Assembly: GCF_020536995.1 (NCBI RefSeq)
Contig: NC_068360.1
Span: forward strand, 85,786,872 to 85,850,871
Reading direction: 5' to 3'
From: Dreissena polymorpha
Lineage: Eukaryota > Mollusca > Bivalvia > Myida > Dreissenidae
DNA: 64,000 nt
Shown: positions 11,881 through 22,328 of the stretch, piece by piece
Numbering within the stretch: the first letter of the stretch is position 1
Layout of the letters: each line of letters starts with the position of its first letter
Made by a program: the position numbers and the translations under genes
Notes under the pieces: model-generated
Databases searched by the model: none
What the model was told of the DNA's origin: nothing
What the model saw: the letters and a program-made list of their open reading frames with translations, nothing else

Positions 11881-13304
11881 ATTAGGATAGATCCCGGACT
11901 CCTTACATCATTATGATAGACCCCAGACTCCTGACAACATTATGATAAACCCCAGACTTCTGACAACATTATGATATACCCCAGACTCCTGAAAACATAA
12001 TGATAAAACCCAGACTTCTGACAACATTATGGCAGACCCAAGACTTCTGACAATACTATGGCAGATGCCAGACTCCTGACAACATTATGATAAACCCTAG
12101 ACTTCTGACAACATTATGGCAGACCCCAGACTTCTGACAACATTATGATAAACCCCATACTTCTGACAACATTATGATAAACCCCAGGCTTCTGACAACA
12201 TTATGGCAGACCCCAGACTTCTGACAACATTATGATAAACCCTGACTCCTGACAACATTATGATTAACCCCAGACTCTTGACAACATTATGGCAGACCCC
12301 AGAATTCTGACAACATTATGCTAAACCACAGACTCCTGACAACATTATGATAGACTCCAGACTCCTGACAACATTATGATTAACCCCAGACTCCTGACAA
12401 CATTATGGCAGACCCCAGACTTCTGACAACATTATGATAAACCCCAGACTCCTGACGACATTATGATAAACCCCAGACTCCTGACAACATTGTGATAAAC
12501 CCCAGACTGCTGACAACTTTATGGCAGACCCCAGACTCCTGACAACATTATGGCAGACCCCAGACTTTTGACAACATTATGATAAACCCCATACTTCTGA
12601 CAACATTTTGGCAGACCCCAGACTTCTGACAACATTATGGCAGACCCCAGACTTCTGACAACATACAATGACTGACCACAGTAGAATCATACCTTAGCAC
12701 TTCTATCTTAGGTCAGCTTAAATAGGTTCAATTACAACATTATGATAAACCCCAGGCTTCTGACAACATTATGGCAGACCCCAGACTTCTGACAACATTA
12801 TGATAAACCCTGACTCCTGACAACATTATGATTAACCCCAGACTCTTGACAACATTATGGCAGACCCCAGAATTCTGACAACATTATGCTAAACACAGAC
12901 TCCTGACAACATTATGATAGACTCCAGACTCCTGACAACATTATGATTAACCCCAGACTCCTGACAACATTATGGCAGACCCCAGACTTCTGACAACATT
13001 ATGATAAACCCCAGACTCCTGACGACATTATGATAAACCCCAGACTCCTGACAACATTATGATAAACCCCAGACTGCTGACAACTTTATGGCAGACCCCA
13101 GACTCCTGACAACATTATGGCAGACCCCAGACTTTTGACAACATTATGATAAACCCCATACTTCTGACAACATTTTGGCAGACCCCAGACTTCTGACAAC
13201 ATTATGGCAGACCCCAGACTTCTGACAACATACAATGACTGACCACAGTAGAATCATACCTTAGCACTTCTATCTTAGGTCAGCTTAAATAGGTTCAATT
13301 ACAA
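11880..13304 (+). repeat. 29-bp minisatellite with a recent 567-bp higher-order duplication
   Basis: The unit is about 29 bp and alternates between two forms, one with TTATGATAAACCCCAGACT and one with TTATGGCAGACCCCAGACT, joined by CCTGACAACA or TCTGACAACA. A block of about 567 bp (about 12172-12738), including a unique tail with ACTGACCACAGTAGAATC, is repeated almost identically at about 12739-13304. Offsets measured at two places are 567 and 568 bp, so the duplication is recent. It is not a CRISPR array because there are no unique spacers of constant length. Confidence 0.9.
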
Positions 13305-13539
13305 AAAAATTGAACTACACACCTGAGGCAGAGACTGTTGGGGAAATAAATGTCATCTAAAATGGGCTAGACAAAGTCCTTGCATGTACAAAGCTCCCAA
13401 ACTTCCTTTCAACCATGTTTACACAGTTATAAATACAGGTCCAATGGATTACCCAAGTTCACAATCCCATATTCTTATAGTGTATTAAAAATAAACAATA
13501 CTATTTCCAAGCAATGAAAGTCCCCTACCTACGCAAGAT

Positions 13540-13905
13540 TCACCATTTTCAGCAATATTTGTAGTTTATTTGTTGTCAAAGCAACCATAATTCTTGACGT
13601 AGGAATACAATGAAATGACGTGCATAATCTCCTAATTGCCATCTATCTATGTTTCAAGTTTCATGAACAAATATGAAAACTTTTAAAGTTATCGTAGGAT
13701 CTACCATTTTTAGCAATATTTCTAGTCTACATGTTGCCATAGCAACCATAATTCTTGACGTACGAACAAAATGAAATGACGTGCATACTCTCCATATTGC
13801 CATCTGTCCATGTGTCAAGTTTCATGAAAAATATGAAGAACTTTTAAAATTTCCCCAGGATCCAGAAAAGTGTGACAGACTGACAGACACACAGAAAACA
13901 GGATT
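13540..13905 (+). repeat. Two-unit bivalve-type repeat ending in a GACAGACTGACAG tract
   Basis: Two units of about 170 bp share CAGCAATATTTGTAG or a near variant, GCAACCATAATTCTTGACGT and AAATGACGTGCATA. The second is followed by GTGACAGACTGACAGACAC, the same kind of terminal tract as in the other families here. Confidence 0.7.
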
Positions 13906-14039
13906 TGCAACAAAACTGACTAAGAGTTAATCTTATCATATGGGTGTAATTCAGTCACTGATAAGCTTTTAGTTGACACAGAATTATACACTTCTATTAA
14001 ATAATAATTGCAGTTAATTGTTTGAGAATATTATAATAT

Positions 14040-14445
14040 TATAACAAGTGATGTCACAGTGATCGGTCAATTCGTTGACACGGTATTGATCTCAAACGAT
14101 GTTCACACTTATTGTGACAATGACCTTAACATTTGACCAAGTGACCCCAATTTCAACAGTGGTCATCTACTGTCCGACGCCAATGCACATGGTTAGTATC
14201 AAGCCAATGGGTTAATCAGTTGACTAGGTATTGATCAGACACGATTTAACACTTAGTGTGATAGTGACCTTTGACCTCGTGACCCCAATTTAGATAGGGT
14301 AATCTACTGGAAAAGGCCAGTGCATATGGAAAGTATCAAGCCAATTGGTCAATCTTATAACATGTCATTGAACTGGTCTACCGACAGACCGACAAACATC
14401 CAGCAAAACAATATACCCCCTCTTTTTCGAAAGGGGGCATGTATT
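14040..14445 (+). repeat. Two-unit bivalve-type repeat with GGGGG hairpin end
   Basis: Two units with TGACCTTAACATTTGACC or GTGACCTTTGACCTCGTGAC are followed by CCGACAGACCGACAAAC and the closing CCCCCTCTTTTTCGAAAGGGG. The closing hairpin is shared with 1300-1336. Confidence 0.75.
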
Positions 14446-14479
14446 TTAAAACAATTACATGAGGAAAACCTTGTCCCAG

Positions 14480-14606
14480 ATAATCTCATCAGAGTCTGCG
14501 CTGTTTGCTTAAATGAATCTCTAAGAAATATTCTAAATATAGAAATGAATATACTATTGATCCAATTTAGAAGGATGGGAGAGTCCACTGGGCTTAAATG
14601 GGTTAA
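14480..14606 (-). mobile_element. TTAA-ended MITE-like repeat, truncated copy
   Basis: It holds the half from CTCATCAGAGTCTGCGCTGT to AAATGGGTTAA in inverse orientation relative to 2396-2626. The other terminus and one arm of the central stem-loop are missing. Confidence 0.7.
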
Positions 14607-15679
14607 AAATATTGTGTCCACACAATATCTAGAGAAAGCTTAGGATCAAACAAATCACCGGTAGTATGATAGCTAGACTAGACGAATGATGAGCGCAAGG
14701 TATTTCAAAACAAGCAATCGAATACGAAGGTCATCGGGCGACTTTGCTGTAAGTATGTGTGTATATGTTTTACAAACAAATCTTGATTATAGAGGAATCC
14801 CTAGATTGCCGTTTGTCTGTAGCGTGTTATTGCATTTAACAGACCTCAGCTCAGCTGTGTCCGGGAATCATGCAACTGGCGTTGAGCTTTCGCAGCGTGT
14901 GCTTCATTAAATAAAAAAAAGGCAATTTAACGCGAGTGTTTCACAAACATAACAGTAAGGGAACATGGACACCAACACTAATTAATACTTTTGTCAACAT
15001 TTCTTGAAGGAATTTTTGTATTGGTATTTAAAACATTGAATTTGGAAATAACATTAATCAGATAGTATGGTTTAGTAAGGTATATATTTAATAATATTGA
15101 CACCCAATGAAAGTGCTAACGTAATACCATCCTCCAACTTTCAAGTTTCAAGTCACTGTTTTTTGCAACATATATAGTCAGCATTTCATGTCGATCAACT
15201 TTCGCAGAAAATATATCATACATATCCTGCGTTAAAATTGGTAACGAGTAACATAAAAGAAAACGTAAGACAATGTATATCGCGTGAACTACGTGAACTG
15301 GAATTTTCTTTAGATCAGAAATATGCTAAATGAAGATGTTCAGCGATATAATTATGGTATGTCAATACTAGATTCTTAATGTGTTTTCAACAATACCATG
15401 ATAAATATGATAACTATTACTTTTGATAAATTTAACAAGAATTATTCCACCATATTGACTAATGTATTAAGCATGAACGCAATGATCCTCGATACTGTTA
15501 ATAATTGAATCAAATAGCAATGCCCGACAAACCACTAAAACAGGTTTGTTCGAAGAACGCGCATAAATATTTAAAATATGTACGAATACTTCGCTTGTGG
15601 CCGGTTGACTCATATGTTTTAATTTCACTTCCATTCTTCTTTTGGTTTTCTGTTTTGTATCTATAGGTTTATGACCAGC
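14607..15679. other. Intergenic sequence without gene
   Basis: No supported gene. Frames are under 80 codons with no recognisable domain. Confidence 0.4.
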
Positions 15680-15740
15680 AAAATGAAATCAAAGTACTGA
15701 CAGTACTGGTGTGACGATGCTTTTAAAGAGGATGGATATA
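15680..15740 (+). repeat. Short dispersed repeat (pair with 2890-2960)
   Basis: Shares AGTACTGGTGTGACGATGC and GGATGGATATA with 2890-2960. Confidence 0.6.
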
Positions 15741-15784
15741 AAAGCGTCAATTTAAGTTTATCTACATCACCATAATTGTGTATG

Positions 15785-16000
15785 TGGGTACGAAAATTTT
15801 GGCTACGAAAAAAAAGGGGAAGGAAAATTTTGGGTACAAAAATTATGCCCTCAAAAAATTGGGTACGAAAAACAATTTGGTTACGAAAAAAAATTGGGTA
15901 CGAAAAAAAATTGGGTACGAAAAAAAAATTGGGTACGAAAAAGAATTTGGGTACGAAAAACAAATTGGGTACGAAAAAAATTGGGTACGAAAATTTTGTG
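15785..16000 (+). repeat. TTGGGTACGAAAAAAA short tandem repeat
   Basis: About a dozen units of 15-21 bp (TTGGGTACGAAAAAAA with variable A length) run from the ACGAAAATTTTGG phrase at 15790 to TACGAAAATTTTGTGG near 16000. Three frames stay open across it and give Lys/Gly/Tyr-rich or Phe-rich peptides, because the unit lacks stops. Confidence 0.85.
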
Positions 16001-16009
16001 GGGGGGGGA

Positions 16010-16994
16010 GGGGACGGGGAAGTAGTACCCGTGGGGAACTTGACCCATTCAGCGAAACTGGGAGGCGGGTTACATTCCCGATCAAATATAACAAGAAATA
16101 TCTTTAAAAAGATTTTCGTCGTGTATTTCCTGTACCACTTATCTTAAAAAAACGTTATGTTACAGTAAAATAATTGTGGGTTATAACATTACGTTATGTA
16201 GCAAATATATTCAAAACTTGACATGCTCTTTATTTACACCATGCTCTTTAATTCCACATGTATATCATACCAAACTTTATATTTTGTTGTTTCCTTTGCT
16301 AAGTTAATGGTGTTATGTGTATGTGCACGAACATATATTTTTTCTCTTTTGATTATTGTTTTTTCTATTATTCAATAAGCTTAGGCATGTTTGTTCGTTA
16401 AGTACGGCAATAATTTCATGATGATTCCCGAAATTAGCTATGAGCACATAATCGAATACGACTTGAATACGTACAAGTTCGCCCATGAACACATGGTAAG
16501 GTTAACTTAATCTCCGCGATATGACCTAATATGTGTTTAAAACAGAAAACAATATCCAACAAACGAATGAATTATCAAACATAGTGTGTGCACTGATGTG
16601 GCTCTTTAATTTCTGTTTGAAAAGTTTATTAAATATGCAAAATGAGAGAGCACGCATACGAGCGAGTTTCATAGATGTCATACGGCTATTATGCTGTTTA
16701 TATACCATACTCGCTATAATGTTTACAAATTGCAGGTTCGAAATAATTCGTTTTCTTTACACTCATGATCGCGTTAAACGTTAATTATACACGTTTTCAT
16801 ACGCAATTTATTTACAGAATCACTACAAATGTCAAATACAATACAGAAAATGCATAGTTGTGTCATTGATCTATAAACATATAATGGATTGAATATAACT
16901 GATTTAAAATTAACGTTTTCAAACTATTATTAAATCTTTTTCCCAGAATATGCTGTCCTATTTATAGCTGAGCTTCCTTGATGATGATAATCAG
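16010..16994. other. Intergenic sequence without gene
   Basis: No supported gene or RNA, AT-rich throughout. Confidence 0.4.
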
Positions 16995-17120
16995 CGAGGT
17001 ATGCTGATTAGAAAAATCGAGCTATCTCAATCGGACTGGCTCAGTCTTTTACATAGGTCGCCTTTGTGAAGATTTTTTCATGGTATGAAAACTTAGACGA
17101 GCTGCTTCGCAGCATCGTCA
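16995..17120 (+). repeat. Dispersed repeat pair with 37291-37417
   Basis: About 126 bp including CGAGCTATCTCAATCGGACT and a GAGCTGCTTCGCAGC palindrome recurs nearly unchanged at 37291-37417, in the same orientation. High similarity implies fairly recent spread. No protein is encoded. Confidence 0.8.
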
Positions 17121-17972
17121 AAGACGGAAACATTATCGACAATAACCATGCTGCACTTATCATCAACTGAAACAGCACTTGTCTACAATAAAAAAACGGA
17201 AACAATATATACAATGACAATGCCGCACTTCTCATCAAATGAAATAGCACTGTATCTGAGTGGTCTTCAGATCAAGGAAGTTCTTATGCTTTGATAAATA
17301 GTGGGATTGGCCTCAAATAAAAAATCGATTTTTTTATGCAATGTTTACTTACAATATGCAAATCATGATTATTTATTAAGACAATATTAGGACATTAAAC
17401 TCTATTTCTTCGAATACGACTATACTAGAAAAGCAACTCTTCTCAGAAACTTCTTTTATAAATTTGAAACAAGTTTTACTTTTCTTGATAACTGGATAAG
17501 CAAATCAGCTCAGAAACGACTTTTTCGAATGTGATTTTTTTTTGATAAGCAAATGTTGCCAGAAACTACTTTTTAAGTTTATTCTTATTTGTTGACCATC
17601 TGTAAAATATCTTTATATTTTAAAATAATAAATCATTCACTTGCATGGACACAGAGTGACAGAAACAAATTTCCGCAATGTTCCTTGAAAATCGAAACTG
17701 GTAGCTTGTCATTTTCTGGGTTAAAAACAACTCGAAATTCTTTTGTTTGGATACCAATTGTACTTTTATTTACAGTGTTCAAACGCAACCATCTGAGACA
17801 AGATGTGAAAGATACATTGTTTTTCTGAAATCATATTTTTTTACAAGAATACAATTGTTAAGTTTTTATCTATCTTTGTCTAATTTATTCATATTAAATT
17901 TAGCCGTTACACGACATCTTATTGTTTGGCTTTTAATCATCTAGCAATCATCTATATATATATTTATATACA
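17121..17972. other. Intergenic sequence without gene
   Basis: No supported gene. Repeated short phrases such as AGCAAATC and CAGAAAC(G/T)ACTTTT near 17430-17580 suggest a diverged tandem repeat. Confidence 0.4.
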
Positions 17973-18050
17973 CCGCATCATGCGGCGTCTCATCTGGGTC
18001 TACGCTGTTTGCCAAGGCCTTTTTCTAGACGGTAGACATAAATTGGTTAA
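17973..18050 (+). mobile_element. TTAA-ended MITE-like repeat, 3' fragment
   Basis: Only the right part is present, from CATGCGGCGTCTCATCTGG through GCTGTTTGCCAAGGCC to ATAAATTGGTTAA. Confidence 0.7.
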
Positions 18051-18519
18051 GAGAATTATGATTTCTTATTATCGGCTCTTACGAAAAAGCTGCATATATA
18101 GCGGAAAAGCATAAATTGTTCAAAGATACTATGCTAGCAAAATATGAAATTATCAATAACTTGAGAACCCATTGAGATTATAAAATGAAAACAATTCACA
18201 CATAGATATATACAAGTCCACACTCAGGAATACAAATCTATAAAACGTAGCTTTCTAAGAAAAGTATTGAACAGCTTTTATTGTTGGTGGCGGATATATT
18301 TTTTGCGGAAATTTCAGTATCAATCTCGTACAAGTAAATTACTTAGTATTTAAATGATTCGTATATCACTTGTGAAAACATGATGCGGCATCGGTTATTT
18401 CCGTGTCAGATATCGGTTGATGTCGGATAAGTCGTCTACATAGAAAACGAAAAATCTGGGTTCCGAGAACTCACGTTATCGATACCCTTTGGCAAGCTCT
18501 TCAATCTTTTAAACCACAA
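18051..18519. other. Intergenic sequence without gene
   Basis: No supported feature. Confidence 0.4.
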
Positions 18520-18995
18520 GTCCGGCTGTCCGTCCGTCCGTCCGGCACTTTTGTGTCCGGAGCCATATCCTGGAAATGCTTTGGCGGATTTCATTGAAAC
18601 TTCGTATGAGTATATATATGCATAAGAGGATGATGCACGCCAAATGGCATTGTACACCATCTAATAAAAACAGAGTTATGGGCCTTTGTATCTTGAAAAA
18701 TTGTTTTTTACTACAGGCCCTTTTGTGTCCGGAGCCATATCTTGGAAGTGCTTTGGCGGATTTCTTGAAACTTGGTATGAGTATATATATGCATAAGAGG
18801 ATGATGCACGCCAAATGACATTGTACACCATCTGTTAAAAACAGAGTTATGCCCCTTTGTATCTTGAAAAAATGCTTTTTACTATAGGCACTTTTGTGTC
18901 CGGAGCCATATCTTGGGAGTGTTTTGGCGGATTTCATTGAAACTTCGTATGAGTATATATATGGATAAGAGGATGCTGCACGCCAAATGACATAT
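18520..18995 (+). repeat. Three-unit bivalve-type repeat headed by a GTCCGTCC tract
   Basis: A CTGTCCGTCCGTCCGTCCGG head is followed by three units of about 170 bp with ACTTTTGTGTCCGGAGCCAT, GGCGGATTTC and GATGATGCACGCCAAATG. Both strands carry open frames of 75-140 codons that simply repeat with the unit. Confidence 0.8.
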
Positions 18996-19585
18996 AGGCG
19001 GGGGATATAAATTCAACGAATTTGCTTGTTGTTCTTCTTTCCATCGGCTATCGACCATTCTAACACGGCACGCGACTTGTTTTCTAAAGACAAAGAAGGA
19101 AATCAAGTGTGGGTTATTCTGCAATAACTTATGGGCGGAGCTTAATGTTTCGAAAATAGTTCCGAATTAATAAAGAAAATATGGCAGTAAAATGCACGTG
19201 CTAAAACCCGCTCTAAAAGAAATGTAATAAATGTAGCATGTATATAAATGAAATGAAACAACAAATTGTATATTTGGTGATAAATGGCATAACCACGCCT
19301 ACAAAAAATGTTAATTGTTAGGAAACGTAATTCAGAAAACATTTATAGCATGTCAGCTTTTCAGTAGCATCAATAAACTTGACGTCATTAAGTTTCTACG
19401 ATTCTACGATTCTACGATTCAATGAAAGTGCAAAATATTTATGAATGAAATCGACGTCATATGTTTGTACAATTCAATGACGTCACTAAATAGTGGACAT
19501 TGTACTAAGAAGGGCGGAGTAATGAAAATATAGTTCACGTCCTAAAGCTTGAACCAAATCAATCAGAATCGTGTTAGAATCGAAA
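18996..19585. other. Intergenic sequence without gene
   Basis: No supported gene. A TTCTACGA micro-repeat lies at about 19394-19420. Confidence 0.4.
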
Positions 19586-19750
19586 TACTATTTTTCTATG
19601 ATGGTTTGTTTTCGAATAACCCACAGTAAGTTGTAAAGATGCGTGTTATCAAATCACTCGTGCTTCGCACTCGTGGATTAATTCCTACGCATCTATACTC
19701 CTTACTGTGGGTTATTCGACAACAAACCATGATAGAAAAATATTATTTCT
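19586..19750. repeat. Long inverted repeat (hairpin), foldback element
   Basis: Two arms of about 75 nt meet at a loop of a few bases near 19671. ATGGTTTGTTTTCGAATAAC and CCCACAGTAAG on the left match their inverse on the right (19699-19738). The inner end is GTGCTTCGCAC. Mismatches are concentrated mid-arm. No protein is encoded. Confidence 0.85.
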
Positions 19751-20753
19751 TAAATGTATTGCATATATGGAATACCAGAACAGAACATATTGCGACACGT
19801 TTTTCTGAATTTAATTTAGTGGAGTGTGAAAATGCTCCGTCAACGGCCATCTGCTACCGGAAAAGCAGACGATTGGTCAATTGGGCCTGTATTTTCGGGT
19901 TCTAATTATTGCCGTTCCTTCAAGCAAGTTTCACATCTCGCATGCGAATTGAAAATTACATGTATAGAATAAAATACTTATGTAATTAATGTATTAATTT
20001 TAAGTAAGCGGATACCGCTGTTTAGTCAATTAGCAGTATTTATGAATTGGCAATCGGTAAGTGCTGGTACATGGTGGTATTGCTAGCATATAGAATAGTA
20101 GAAATGTAAGAACTATTGTCTGCAAGTAATATAACCAGTTATGTCACAGTAACTGAGTTACAAAGGGTACCTTTGATGGCATTGCTCGTGAAATCCTATC
20201 GATGCGATAGAGAAAGCCGGCAATATCGGTTCGGAGTTGAATAAGTTTAGTTGGTAGATAAGTATTGACCGTGGATAATTATATTGAAGCATATATATGA
20301 CACATACGCCTACGGTGGCATTGAGGTGTCATTCACTTCTCATTATTTTCGTTGCACTCCTCTTTGTTTTTTAAATGTCATTCCTATGTTTGTTCTATCT
20401 CGTTTCCACGTCATTGCTTTCTCGTTTTCTCCTCTTTTGTTTAATACACCCCTCCTTTATTTTTTGCACCGCTCCTTTTTTCGTAGCACTACTCTTTTAT
20501 CATATTCTATACCCTGTTTCCCATGTAATACAAACATTACAATTTTTTTTATATTACACATGTGTAATACAACATTTTTAAGCGTTTTCATTGGCATAGT
20601 TTTCGTTTATTGACCAATCGCATTTTGTTATTTTGCTGAAATAACGTTGCAACGTCAAATGACGTCACAAAATGTGATCAATATTCGGGATTTATCATTA
20701 TGTTTGCGTTTATATTTATTTGATTTGCTCATTTAAAAGCATGTGATAAAAAA
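19751..20753. other. Intergenic sequence without gene
   Basis: No supported gene. A T-rich frame at 20284-20613 encodes a hydrophobic, compositionally biased peptide and is judged spurious. Confidence 0.4.
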
Positions 20754-20900
20754 GATCTGACACTCGTTGTCATATCATACCATATTTTATTAAACTCGGT
20801 CAGGAAATTCGTTAGTAAGCTCGCCAAAGGCTCGCTTACTAACAAAATTCCTGAACTCGTTTAATAAAATATGGCATGATATGACAACTCGTGCCAGATC
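20754..20900. repeat. Long near-perfect inverted repeat (hairpin)
   Basis: Arms of about 70 nt run from GATCTGACACTCGTTGTCAT to the inverse ending GCCAGATC, with only a few bases between them near 20827-20831. ATATTTTATTAAAC and GTTAGTAAGC are conserved on both arms. The structure is like 19586-19750 but the sequence is different. Confidence 0.9.
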
Positions 20901-21560
20901 CTATATTTATTTAGTTTTGCATTCCTCTTTTTAATCTCGTTCCCTCGACTTAGTCGTCCCCTCGAGTAAGTATGTCGTTGGAACGAGAAAGAAAAAAGAG
21001 AAGTACATGTACATGTATTTGGATGTTCGGTTAGAGCAGTAGCTAGTATGTACGCTTCTCCAGCATTTAACTCTGGTTTAATCCTCCCCCTGGCGCATAT
21101 TTTGATTGTGGTCACTAAAAAAGAAAGGTGCGGTTTCCTATGGGTACTCCTGTATCCACTACAGTACAAGAAAACGCCAATCGGAACATATTGTAGCCAA
21201 ACCTACCAAGTGCAGTTAGAAATCAAAATGTCCCCTTCTTTTGCGAGTCTTGAACAATATTTAACTTAAAGTGTCCAGAAGGACGTAAAACCTTCCCCAT
21301 ACGCACCATGCCATAGTGTTGGCATTTAAGACACTAGACACATCGCTCATAAGTGCAGGCCTTATGGTAAGTTAGTCCAAATGCAACACCATTTTCCGCC
21401 CCTGAGTGTTGTTTTCTTTGTTTCCTTCTGTTGACCAAAACGGCGGGCTAAGACCCCTTGACCGACATAGTTCAGCACTAAAGATCTTTATATCTATGGG
21501 CCACTTGACTGCTTCTCGATGATAACAGTTTGTCGCGCTTGTAAACCAATACACCCAATA
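20901..21560. other. Intergenic sequence without gene
   Basis: No supported gene or RNA. Confidence 0.4.
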
Positions 21561-22137
21561 AGGCTGGTATTCCGTCTGTCCGTATCCGCATCCGCATCCG
21601 CATATCCGCATCCGCAAAAAAATAGAACAAGTTGAAATGCACTGCGCTTATTCCATTCATCCGCATCCGTACATCCGCACGCGCAAAAGGCGTCCGCAAA
21701 AGAACGCTCAAGTGAGCATTCTAATGCGGATGCGGACAAGATACGGACGGCATTTAACACGATGAGAGTAGCTGTCATCTCAAAAATCAACTGAAAAATT
21801 GTCGAATTCGTAAAAAAATACCCGGAATCATACAACCAACGCAGTTCTGCATATCGGGACTCTGATTTTACTTCAAATGTTTGGAAAAGCATAGCCAAGG
21901 CACTAAAATAAGATGTTTCAGGTATTTACCATTTGTATTCTTTTACAGACAGAACGATGATTTGTACCTTATATCGACTTAAATTCACGCGTGTCCTTCA
22001 TAATAATTATCTCAATTACAATTTTTAGTTTTATCCATATACACAAATAAAGATACGTTCGACGTATGCGGATGAATGGAATATAGCGTCCGTATTATGA
22101 TTTTGCGGATACGGATGCGGATAGATGGAATACCAGC
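21561..22137. mobile_element. Non-autonomous element with GCATCCG-rich inverted ends
   Basis: An element of about 577 bp starts AGGCTGGTATTCC and ends GGAATACCAGCCT. Next to the ends it carries repeated GCATCCGCATCCG on the left and GCGGATACGGATGCGGAT on the right, with more GCGGATGCGGAC internally. No transposase is seen and a target duplication is not clear. A 134-codon frame on the - strand comes from the repeats and has no known domain. Confidence 0.8.
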
Positions 22138-22318
22138 CTAATTTTTACTCATGATAGAAAATCGGAAGTACCATCCGTGCTTATGACAAGAGCCAATTGT
22201 GCACAATACTCACTGAAGTGGCGCTCTAAAATTAGATATTTAAACCAGTGGTATACCAGATTACCAGTGGTATAAAGCTCAGATAAGATTATAATTTGTC
22301 AGAGGGAGGTATTTAACA

Positions 22319-22328
22319 ATGGCTGAAG
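22319..22328 (+). CDS. Macrodomain gene exon 1 (start codon)
   Basis: This exon is predicted from ATGGCTGAAG followed by gt. It gives Met-Ala-Glu plus one base and joins the next exon in phase to give MAEEIDQW. Being only 10 coding bases, it rests on the start codon and phase, not on homology. A different upstream first exon is possible. Confidence 0.55.

Noticed and set aside
11880-13304. Regular short repeats suggesting a CRISPR array
   Set aside because: The units are contiguous, with no unique spacers, in a eukaryotic window. It is a minisatellite.
15661-16147. Open frames on both strands with Lys/Gly/Tyr or Phe/Pro repeats
   Set aside because: They come from the TTGGGTACGAAAAAAA tandem repeat, with no conserved domain.
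18509-19124. Frames of 80-142 codons on the - strand
   Set aside because: They repeat with the three-unit GTCCGTCC-headed element.
20284-20613. Hydrophobic 109-codon frame resembling a membrane protein
   Set aside because: T-rich composition alone explains it. No splice context, start context or homology is seen.
21494-21898. 134-codon frame on the - strand
   Set aside because: It crosses the left end of the TIR element and its hexamer array. Cys/Asp/Ala repeats come from GCATCC units.
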